Shown here piece by piece: positions 10,266 through 19,743 of a stretch of DNA of 64,000 nt. The notes below the pieces were generated by a model. That model saw nothing but the letters and a program-made list of their open reading frames with translations. It was not told where the DNA came from and ran no database searches. The stretch lies in contig OENT01000026.1 in the NCBI GenBank assembly GCA_900239685.1, positions 186,001-250,000 of the forward strand, given 5' to 3'. This DNA comes from Rotaria macrura. Lineage: Eukaryota; Rotifera; Eurotatoria; Philodinida; Philodinidae. Every line of letters starts with the position of its first letter. Within the stretch, counting starts at the first letter, position 1. The position numbers and the translations under genes were made by a program.

Positions 10266-10826
10266 TACAGACTATTCTATATTTCTATTCATGTTCGTTC
10301 ACTTTGCATCAGTGTTGAAAGCAATGACTCATCTGGAGTCCGAAATCAAAAGTATGTGGAACTATACATAGTTAGTTCATCGACCAAATCAATATTTAAA
10401 ATGTGCTAACGCTTCGAAAGATTCTATATTCAGTCTTCTTCACAATCACATGCGAAGACGCACTCAATAAAAACTATACACCACACGACTCTATAATTTC
10501 CCCAAAACAGCTCAAGCAAGACAAGGATCAACTGACGTCCATTCTAGCAAGCACTTGTTTTGTGAAATGCATAGCACTAAGACTAATCATATACTTCAGA
10601 GTAGATTGTATTTATAAGTAAATTCAATAATCATACGATACATCTGCTGTCAGAGTTCATTGTTTCGCAGTACGTAGCTGTACTATAATATTATGTGAGT
10701 TTGTGCCACAAACTTTGTGGTGATGTCGAAATCTTGTATTGGAAAGTATCTTTAATGCATGATACGAAGTTCTAGAATAGTTATTCAAGTATCCTCGACA
10801 TCTGATGCATCGTACAAAAACGGTTA
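10266..10826. other. AT-rich spacer, no gene seen
   Basis: A 72-codon frame at 10403-10621 has no start context, domain or splice support. I see nothing else. Confidence 0.4.
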
Positions 10827-11317
10827 GACCCAGAAAAAACACGATTTTCTACAAAACCCCCAAAATAGGTTCCAGAGATTTCTAAAACCATACTCTAACC
10901 TTCTAAAGCTTAAAAAACGAGTCTTTTGACCTACGAAACTTAAAAAGGTTCTTAACGTGTCTCCAAGATAAGAACCATCCCCTACGAAACGTTCTATTAA
11001 GTTTGGAACAGAAGAAAAAGGTTTCGTTTCAAACCCTAATGGTTTCTTCAGAAATCGGTATGGTTTGGTAGGAAACCATTAGGGTTTGAGACGAAACTCT
11101 AAAGATTCCATATTTCCCAACGAAACCTTTTTCTCCTGTACCAAACTTTAAAAAATTTTCGTAGAAGACGACTCTTATCTTAGATACACCGTAAGAACCT
11201 TTTTAGGTTTCGCAGTTTAAAAGACTCGTTTTCTAAGCTTTAGAAGGTCCGAGGATGGTTTCAGAAATCTCCGGAACCTTTTTTGGGGGTTTAGTAGAAA
11301 ACCATTTTTCCTTTGTG
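10827..11317. mobile_element. 491-bp palindromic foldback element, GGTTTCG-rich
   Basis: The left arm can be matched to the reverse complement of the right arm across almost the full length, for example TTTCTACAAAACCCCCAAAA against TTTCTACTAAACCCCCAAAA, then CCTTCTAAAGCTTA in both. TA lies just outside each end (10825-10826 and 11318-11319). The interior is dense in GGTTTCG, CGAAACC and AAACCCTAA words. Arms are clearly more diverged than those of the hairpins at 3186 and 16075, so it is older. Non-coding. Confidence 0.7.
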
Positions 11318-12702
11318 TATGCTAGTCATGCTTTGTAGATCTATCTTTTGTAGGTGATTGGAAGGAGAGAAGACGTGTTTAGAAATAAATAGTTGTCATT
11401 TTCACGTTTAAGGCAGATCTAGCCAAAACTAATGACGGTGAGCCGAGATAGGGCTCTACTAATTGTAACTATGGTTATTGTTTATAGTTTATAAGTTTCG
11501 TTCATTAAGTTGTGCACATTGTTGTTCCATAGAAAATAAGAATATCGCAATGGAGTCTAAAGAGTTCACTCGATTCGAACATGAAAACAAGGAATTCTTG
11601 AATTCAGGGGCGTCCTTTAAACAGGAAAGTGATTGCAATCTCCATAACAACATAAACGGCAGTTCTCGATTTGCTGAAATAAAATATCTTGCTCGTAAAT
11701 CAGGAAGCTGATGTTAAGTTTATGAATGAAGAAAAATGAGATTCCTATTGAAATAGCCTCTGTTTTGATAAGTTTTTACGAACTAATATTTTACACAAGT
11801 AAAAGAAAACTAATGATGACTGTATTCTAACATTGAGGGCGATTCACAGATCTTCAGATAGGGAGTTCTCTGTTATAGGTGAATAGTACTTGAAAAGATA
11901 TTTTACATGTTCAACTTTTGAAAAAACAAATAGTTGAAATACACATTGAAGTGTTCAAAGTGGTTCCACGGTTTGAGCGAGTAACAATCAGAAGCCGAAC
12001 GGAAATTACAATTCGTTTGCAGAGCAGAGTTAGGACTTTTATACCGAGAAACTACAGAAGGAACTAATGCTAATAAATGCAGTGTGCCTTTATTTAAGAA
12101 TGAAAACAAAGTCGATTTGAAAGTGAAGGTGTTGCACGAATAGACGTTTTTTTGCGTTTTCGGGAATGTGGGTTAATATTACAGAATTACATTTCCATGC
12201 TGAGCATTTAAAAAGATTTCCCCAGTCTTCCTCTGTTTTGGTAGTAGAAAGATCAATTTAAGTAATAGAATGAGTTTGATTTCGGCTCTGTGACTCTACA
12301 TGGTTTTCTTCTTTATAAGAAAAAATCAGCATTTTGCTGGACCCTCTGCAATTTTATTTTGTTTTTGTTTGTGTGATTTAATGATTAAGCAGAACACAGA
12401 AGCGTATAAAAATTGTCTAAAACGCTTTTAAATCGATGACGCTCAGAAAAACGGGACATACTTCTTACAATTCAGGTTTTCAATATGAAAAAAGCAAGAT
12501 CACTTAATATGTACTTTTTTGTGTGTTCACTACGGTTCTGTAGTGAATTCTGTCTGAAAACACACAAAAACTACAATTAATGACTCTGTTTTGCTTAGAA
12601 TCTGGAACCGCGTGATTATGGTTGAACTATATTATAATTTTACTGACTTTTCTTGCTTTTTTTCTGTACCTTTAAACGTACTTTTAGCAGTTTCTTGATG
12701 CT
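11318..12702. other. Non-repetitive spacer, one doubtful frame
   Basis: A 77-codon frame at 11478-11711 contains a polar, Glu/Lys/Ser-rich second half. It has no recognisable domain and no clear splice or poly(A) context, so I do not call it a gene. The remainder shows nothing distinctive. Confidence 0.35.
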
Positions 12703-12711
12703 TTCTTAGGT

Positions 12712-13810
12712 GGGTAATAATTAATGGCCGAAGTTGAAACCGACGAGCGAAGTGGCCGAAAAATCTGATTGGTCGTTTATGAAATATGTATAACTACATA
12801 TTTATTGTAGGAGATGGCGCTTCTGTATTGCACCTGTCTTGTGGATAGAATAATATATAGAGCTAAATAGCGATGACGATAGTAACTAGATTAATATAGA
12901 GATTTACTATGTAAAATTGTAGTGTAAATCAACTCGCAATAGATAGGAAAATATCTTGCTTTAGATGATTCGACTTATCCTCTGACTATAGTCAGTCATT
13001 GAGAAATAGATCAGAAAATTTGATTTCAAAATTCGGGAAATAGAATTGATTTTGATAAAATGAACACTTAATATGCTTCATAGATTTAGAATTTTTTGCG
13101 CCGATCGATTTAGCAAATAATTAATATAAAATATTTATTCCGTCTTTTTTGGAAAATGAACTATAGAGTATGGATTAAGAGTTACTGGTTGTGCAGCATT
13201 TAAAAAGGGCCAATCAGATTTTTCGGCCACTTCGCACTTCGGTTTCACTTCGGTCAATGTGGGCACCGCTTAAGGGAAAACATGGACGCCATGATGGAGG
13301 CACGTATAGCTGAAAAGGATTGGCTACAAATTATTCAAATAGCGATAAAATTAGTGATTTGTGACTCATCTAGAAACAGTCAAGGTATGCGAGCTTTCAA
13401 AGTTAAGTACATTGAGCAAAAGAAAACTATCAAAGCTGCTTAAGTTTTTTTGAACAATGTGCTATCTTCTGCTGTGCAGAATAAAGCAAAGTACCTTGAG
13501 AATACTTATACAAAAAAATTCAGTTTACTAATGGTTTCCTAGTATTCAAACGTGGATCGTCTTTCTCTCATGTCTCTTTGATTTTTTAAATCCAGCCACC
13601 ATGCAGCCTACTCAAATAATTCTAGATCCGTCACCATTTAGTTCTCATGATTGATTAGAGACACCATGAATTCGTCTACATGAGTCACAAATCACTATTG
13701 TGATTTATATTTAAAAAATTTGTAGTCAATCCGTTTTTGCTATACGTGCCTCCATCGTGGCGTCCATGTTTTCCCTTAAATGGTGCCCACAGGTCAATTA
13801 TTAATTACCC
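12712..13810. mobile_element. Mutator-like non-autonomous element, 9-bp duplication
   Basis: The ends are GGGTAATAATTAATGGCCGAA and, reverse-complemented from the right, GGGTAATTAATAATTGACCG. The inverted repeat continues inward through GCGAAGTGGCCGAAAAATCT for a total of about 55 bases. The 9-bp direct repeat TTCTTAGGT sits at 12703-12711 and 13811-13819. Long inverted repeats with a 9-bp duplication are typical of Mutator-like elements. A second element (13258-13791) has inserted into the right terminal repeat. Confidence 0.75.
13258..13791. mobile_element. 534-bp MITE nested in the Mutator-like element
   Basis: Terminal inverted repeats TGTGGGCACC...GGTGCCCACA continue into AAGGGAAAACATGGACGCCA for about 50 bases. 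GGTCAA is duplicated directly outside (13252-13257 and 13792-13797). Removing the insert and one GGTCAA restores a terminal repeat of the host that matches its left end. The inner arms also pair (GATTTGTGACTCAT and complement). Non-coding. Confidence 0.75.
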
Positions 13811-13819
13811 TTCTTAGGT

Positions 13820-15139
13820 ACATTCAGTTTTCATCAAAATAAATACTAATGACTACCGCATACCCAATAGAACACTTTGAAATTTCCACTCTTATAAGAA
13901 GGAACAAATGTGTTTGGCAAAATCAAAATATGAAATATTTCGATGAACAGATAAAGGGTAACGAACATTATAGTATTGTTCATGTAAATGCTGGTAAAAA
14001 ATAAGAACTTTCATTTCAAACCCATAGGAATGCTTAATTGATGGTGACAGTACTAGAATTAATACGATAGTGATGACATTTGTTTGAACTCTATAGACTG
14101 TTCTTTAGTCGTTTATCTAAATGGTGACACAAACGTTATTTATTGCAATTGATTGGAATGAAATAATTTGTAAGGAATTTAGTTTTTACATTAAAGATTT
14201 GTCTGTTTTCATTTTCAATGAGTAAATGAACATATCTGTGATAAATAATTTTGATCAAACAGGAAACCCGTATCTAAATGATGCTACGGCTCCTTTGTAA
14301 AACAATGTAGGTTTCAGATTAATATAACGGCAGTCTTTCGTTGAACTAAAAAGTCAAGTGTTCGTTTTCATAGGTACATATTCGCATAATCATTATGATA
14401 GTCGATTTAGATAGCCTACTGCAATCATTTACGGACATCGATATATTTATAGTAATTTTAAAAAGTAAAGTAATTGATTTTTGTGTTACGAGTCTTTGTT
14501 TACCTTCGCTCATGCAATCCTCTTCAAGCAACTTTGATCAATGTTTTTTGTAGAAACAGAAAACTTCGTTCAAAGGTTGATTTTAGTGTCTTAAGATAAA
14601 GCAGATAGAGATTTTTCGTGGAAATGGTTCCTCTACAAATGACATCCAGGTGAAAACTGCGTTTTTTTGTAAAAAGTCTGCTTATTCAAATATATGTCAC
14701 ATGCGGGTCCAAGATTGGTATCAATCTTGTTTTGACCGAGGTAAATCGTGACCTGAAATTATACTAAACCCTTCCCTGCAATAGAAAAGACCCTGGGACT
14801 TCTATTATGCTCTAATGTGAAAATTTCTTTAGAGCTTATGTATTATGCCAGATATTTTTCCATAATTTTCGGCGAAAACAGGTTTCCAGAAAGCTAGTAC
14901 ATTCTTTTAGGATGTCTATCGGATTTCTATGACTTTAAGAGCTCACTCTCTTAAGATTTTCGGCTCAAAACAAAAACAGCATTACGTATATTTTTATTCA
15001 AATATACTAATTAAAGTTCATAATTAACAAAAAAATGAAATAATTAAAAGGAGCCTTCTATTGCCGGGAGAAGATTGCTTCAATATCAAGCTGAGGAAGC
15101 ATTTTGTCACACGATATCAAACAGTCTTCAGTCAAATGA
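13820..15139. other. AT-rich spacer, no gene seen
   Basis: Plain sequence with short meaningless frames only, including a minus-strand one at 14346-14531. No RNA gene or clear repeat was recognised. Confidence 0.4.
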
Positions 15140-15800
15140 GGGCCTTCAGAATTCCTACCAAGCAGAATTCAGAATTCTGTATACTTGTCCATAAAGAATA
15201 ATCATGTGTTACATCACAACTGCTCCCTCCCCTTTACTTACCACAATATAGAAAACAGAATTATGTTCACTAAGAAGACGCGACACACTTTCAATACGTA
15301 AACTAGATTACTATCAGTAAGATAGAAAAGGAATTCTGCTGAAGAATTCAATAGTACCAGCAGAATTGAAAACAGAATTCTGTTCCCTTAGCAGAAGACA
15401 AACTTTCAATATGCAAATTTGACAACTATCACTCTCAAAGGAAAGAAATTCTGCTAAAGAATTCAAATTCCCTAGCAGAAGACTAAACAGAATTCTAGTT
15501 ACTAAGAAGACGAGAATATTCCTCAATGTAAACTAGACAACTATCAGTGTGAAAGAAAATGAATTCTGGTCAATAATTCAAAGTGACCAGCAGATTACAA
15601 AACAGAATTCTGTACATTTAGCAGAAGGCAAACTTTCAATTCATTTACTAGACCCCTGTTTGTCGATAGAAAAGAATTCTACAGAATTCTGTAAAATTCT
15701 AGCCAGAATATAAAGTTTCAAGGTCAGTTGCCTCGTAAGAAAATCCTTAGGTGTACAGAATTCTGAATTCTGCTCGTTAAGAATTCTGAAACTGCTGTTC
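15140..15800. mobile_element. CAGAATTCTG-saturated inverted-repeat element
   Basis: GAATTC, usually inside CAGAATTCTG or AAGAATTC, recurs many times on both strands across 650 bases. The ends pair: AGCAGAATTCAGAATTCTGT at 15161 matches the complement of ACAGAATTCTGAATTCTGCT ending near 15773. Pairing extends outward through CAGAATTC at both sides. I could not identify a target duplication. Short frames inside are repeat artefacts. Confidence 0.6.
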
Positions 15801-16074
15801 AAGACGAAAGGCATACTCTAATGTATAGAAGAGTTCACATGTAACATATTGCAATAGCAGTAAAATCTTCAATTATACATCGAGATGATAATAGACTTGA
15901 TGATGTACTCAGTAATCAGAACGAATTTCATTCCCAGGTCGAAAACGTAGGGTGGGGACCGGCCAGATCCCGTATTATTCCGACGAATTCCGGAAGTGGG
16001 TTTCCGAAATCGGTTCCCGTTTCCTATACGGTATCCGTCGACGGAAAACACCGTTTCCAAGACCGAACCGCATA

Positions 16075-16477
16075 CTCTCTAAAAAATAACCGTTTCCAGA
16101 AAACCAACGCAAAAAGGTTTGCCAGGCTCGGAAACTCTTTTCTCACTCTCGGGAACTGTTTCAAGGGTTTCCGAAAGCTCGGAAACCCATTTTTCACCAT
16201 CAGAAACTCTTAAAAGGTTTCCGATAGTAACAAACTCGTAAACCGAAAATGGTTCCCGAAGCTCGGAAACGCTTGGAAGGGTATGCGAGGCTCGGAAACC
16301 ATTTTCGGTTTACGAGTTTGTTACTATCGGAAACCTTTTAAGAGTTTCTGATGGTGAAAAATGGGTTTCCGAGCTTTCGGAAACCCTTGAAACAGTTCCC
16401 GAGAGTGAGAAAAGAGTTTCCGAGCCTGGCAAACCTTTTTGCGTTGGTTTTCTGGGAAACGGTTATTTTTTAGAGAG
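16075..16477. mobile_element. 403-bp near-perfect palindrome (foldback MITE), TA duplication
   Basis: The left arm from CTCTCTAAAAAATAACCG pairs with the right arm ending CGGTTATTTTTTAGAGAG. About 190 bases per arm are almost mismatch-free, indicating a young insertion. TA is present on both sides (16073-16074 and 16478-16479). The uninterrupted site is visible in copy 1 at 2520-2521. Arms are full of GGAAACC/GGTTTCC words. Confidence 0.85.
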
Positions 16478-16479
16478 TA

Positions 16480-16727
16480 NNNNNNNNNNNNNNNNNNNNN
16501 NNNNNNNNNNNNNNNNNNNNNNNNNNNNNNNNNNNNNNNNNNNNNNNNNNNNNNNNNNNNNNNNNNNNNNNNNNNNNNNNNNNNNNNNNNNNNNNNNNNN
16601 NNNNNNNNNNNNNNNNNNNNNNNNNNNNNNNNNNNNNNNNNNNNNNNNNNNNNNNNNNNNNNNNNNNNNNNNNNNNNNNNNNNNNNNNNNNNNNNNNNNN
16701 NNNNNNNNNNNNNNNNNNNNNNNNNNN
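16480..16727. other. Assembly gap (248 N)
   Basis: A run of N begins directly after the palindrome. The corresponding interval in copy 1 is about 380 bases (2522-2902), so the gap either has an estimated size or hides a deletion. No coding call across it is meaningful. Confidence 0.95.
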
Positions 16728-17410
16728 TTAAACACCAGCGTTTTGAGACGTTCCTGAGTCTTCAATCAAGGTAAGTGACGCTGCTTAAGTCTCTAAATAA
16801 ACAATCATTTCAAAATTTTATCAAAGAAATTTGGAATGCACATTAATGCATTGAAAACAATAACACTCTAAGTAACCCATCTAAAATTTTCGGCGAACCC
16901 ATGAAAGTATGGTAAAATATCCATGTCATCGACATTGTTCTTAAAATGAAGGATTTAGAAAAAAAGACCTTTAAAGGTCTTTTTTTGTAAAATGCTGATT
17001 TGAGTATCTTGGAACGATATAAATGAGAATCTAATATTCGATGTGATTTTTTTTCTAGCGAAGGCCTGATTTCCGAAGCAGAAATAATCTGGTCGGATGA
17101 TGGTCGATTCCGTCGGTTTTCCGATGCTTCTCTATCGGAGTATTGTATTTTCCGGTTGGCTCCTGGTGGAACTTGCCATAGTTCCGGTAGGTTCCTGGCT
17201 GATCCGAAGTGTTCCCTTGAAATTTCCGGTTTTCGGAAGTCACCTGAATATCCCGGTTCCGGGTATGGATGATTCCAGCCGGAATACTGCTTCCATGTTC
17301 CGGTGGTTTTTCGGCCGGAAATACACCCGAGCCAGCAGGAAGAAGCCGGAAAATATCTCGTTTTCCTGCGGGTACCGGCCTGATCTGCGCTCTGGAACGA
17401 GCGGCCTGGG

Positions 17411-17730
17411 TAGCTGCATTTATTCTTTATAAGTGACATTGATGCATACCTATAGTGTAGAATAAATTTGATGTAATTTTTTACACTAGTATATGTGCCG
17501 TAGGATGGATTGAAATTCATTTCAATTTTAAATCGACCTAGGATACACTGAAATTTCAATTTCTCCTAGGTAAGATCAAAATACTGAAATCAACCAGTTG
17601 CTTTTATGATTTCGGTCTGAACAAGGACATGTTAAAGTATTTTAAGCTAAACTAGAGCAGTTTCTAATATTCTGATGTGAATTAGTACAGATTAATATAT
17701 TTGATTTGAACTCGTTCCGATCGAAATGTA
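17411..17730. other. Spacer between two CCCAGG elements
   Basis: Plain AT-rich sequence of about 320 bases with no gene or repeat recognised. Confidence 0.5.
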
Positions 17731-17732
17731 AA

Positions 17733-19741
17733 CCCAGGACGTGCATTACGATGAATAATTACGAGCGTAAATGCACGTATACGACCTTATACTGCAAAAT
17801 GACGACCGTGTACGCGTCGTATTTTAACGTTTTGGTATGCATCGTATTACCGACGTATATCGCCGTACCGTATACGTCGGCGAGGAGCGACAGTATACAA
17901 CTGCCACCCTGCCGTGACGACCGACGTAAACGACCCAGCACGATGACGTTTGCGGCCGTAAATACATCGTTAGCGACCGTAAAAGAAGGTATTTCCGTGA
18001 GGAAGAAAATCTATTCCTTCCTGTCTGCCCAAGATCAAAGATTCCACACTATAAAAATCCAGCACTAATCCTAGCCATACAAAAATCCTAAAACAACCCG
18101 CGATCCCGAAATTATGGACACTGAAAAACAGGTGAATCGACTTCCTTACCTTATTGAAATCATTGCATACCCATATGAATACTATTCGGCGCTAAAAAGC
18201 ATCAAAGAAATCCTGCAAAAATCATGTTTTGTGAAAATCGTCCCACAGCAGCCAGATTCACCCCATCGATAGAGATCATGCCAAAACCAATAGCCATCGA
18301 CGTTTGGATGCTCAAATCGGCTGCAATCGTGAGCAATCGTGAAAATACGAAAAGCATCAAAGAAATCCTGCAGGTGGGTTCTCTTTCAGAATTTGTTGTC
18401 ACGTCATAATGGACAAAGAGGATAGTAAAAAATTCAGTCAGAAGATACTAATTCTGATAAAGGCTATTGCTTGCATTCTTCCTTTCGTTGTCTAATGTTT
18501 AATTCAAGCATTGATTAGTAGCGTTTTTGTGGGATTAAAATATTGCAGCGAGTGATGATGCTCAGTTGATTTCTTGAGACAAACACCAGGTGAGAGAAAG
18601 AACTGGCGGGTAGATACGCAGGATGTATTGAGAAGTGTACTTACTTGTCTGAATGATCACAGAAAGAAATTGAGAATCTTAAACAAGTAGTTCTAGCAGC
18701 TATAGCAGCGAGCATTGTACCTTGGACTTAGTAAGTTGGAAGACAAAAAGCGCGGGTCATCCCTTCTGTCCTTACACATAACGTTTCAAAGGGCGGAAAA
18801 TCCTGCTTTTGGATTTTTTTCAGAAACTGTTGTTTCTTTATGTGGAAGATAGAGGATAGTGTGAATTCAGTTTACCAGCGAGCACAAGAGACGAAGGCTG
18901 ATCCTTCTATCCTCCCCTTGGCTGTCAAATCGACAGTTCAATTATCGAATACTGCATGTTTTTAGGATTCAAATATAATAGGAGAAGGTGATGCTGGGCT
19001 AATTCATTTAGACAAAGGCGAGGTGTAACAAAGGACTTTGCCATCAGTATGCTTGATGTACTAGGAAAGTCTGCTTACGGATTGAAATGAGCACTGATGT
19101 ATGTGGAGTACCTTGAACAAACTGCAGGGCTAAGAGTAGCACAAAGGATCTGACTCTGTACTTAGAAAATTGGAAGATGATGGGCACGACACCTTTCCCG
19201 TCCGTACACATAACATCTGATAATGTGAAAAATCCTGGTTTCGGATTTTTCTCAGAAGTTTACGTTGGTTTATAGAGGTCTTGGAGCGCAGTGTGAAATT
19301 AGTTTACGATAGGCGAGATGAGACTAAGCCCGATGCTTCCGCCCTGCTCTTGATGTGCGGGGTATATTATAAGCATCTGATTTTTTCATTTGTTTGATTA
19401 AAAATTTTCAAAAGATCCGGTGTGTCCTCCTTCCCATATTGTGAAATGGAATAAATGTTGTCGTAAACGACCGTTTACGAACGAATGCGGTGCAAAAACG
19501 GCAGTCGTTTTCTAAACCGTTTACAGTCATCGTATACTATCATTTACGGTGATATCCGGCTATCGTTTACAGTTACCCTGTATTTACGGCGAACGTTTAC
19601 GTGGATTTTTGACGATCACTGTTTACGGCGATCGTAATTCATCGTGAGACTTCGTTTATGACGATAGTAAACGGTTACAAAATACGTTCGCTGTTTTGCG
19701 CCGTAAGAAATAGGTATACGGCCGTGGATGATCGACCTGGG
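17733..19741. mobile_element. 2-kb CCCAGG-terminated element, CGTATACG-rich arms
   Basis: The left end is CCCAGGACGTGCATTACG and the right end is CGATCGACCTGGG-like (GATGATCGACCTGGG). AA sits just outside both ends (17731-17732 and 19742-19743). The left arm (to about 17990) is built from CGTATACG, TACGACCGT and related words; the right arm (about 19450-19741) from CGTAAACG/CGTTTACGG. Between them lies a core with three diverged tandem units. The architecture is the same as the TTCCGG element but with an unrelated sequence. No transposase found. Confidence 0.6.
18190..19370 (+). repeat. Three diverged ~435-bp tandem units in element core
   Basis: The landmark TCCTG...TTTCAGAA followed by AGAGG/TTCAGT-type words recurs near 18385, 18821 and 19253, so spacing is 436 and 432 bases. 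The second and third units align along most of their length (GTGATGCT..., TTAGACAAA..., ACACATAAC..., AAAATCCTG...). The first is recognisable mainly in its right half. A separate 23-bp direct repeat containing AGCATCAAAGAAATCCTGCA occurs at 18195-18217 and 18350-18372. Confidence 0.6.
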
Positions 19742-19743
19742 AA

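Larger units (their letters stand above)
15933..17410. mobile_element. CCCAGG-terminated element, copy 2, TTCCGG-rich arms
   Basis: Second copy of the element at 2314-3905, in the same orientation. It starts CCCAGGTCGAAAACGTAG and ends GAGCGGCCTGGG. Left arm, core (16728-17030) and right arm align closely with copy 1. It lacks the 3186-type hairpin but carries a different palindrome at 16075-16477 and an assembly gap. Flanking dinucleotides are TT on the left and TA on the right, so the duplication is not intact here. Apparent frames in the right arm are by-products of the repeat. Confidence 0.75.

Noticed and set aside
16439..16774. Open frames on both strands running through the gap
   Set aside because: They are open only because the N run has no stop codons.
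16843..17559. 238-codon minus-strand frame and a 111-codon plus-strand frame
   Set aside because: Both lie in the right arm of element copy 2. The repeat suppresses stop codons on both strands, and no domain is seen.
17706..18068. 120-codon frame rich in Tyr, Thr and Arg
   Set aside because: It is made of CGTATACG-type repeat words in the arm of the 2-kb element, not of coding sequence.
18195..18372. 23-bp direct repeat considered as a target-site duplication
   Set aside because: It is too long for any known transposase duplication, and the interval between copies has no terminal inverted repeats. It more likely belongs to the diverged tandem array.
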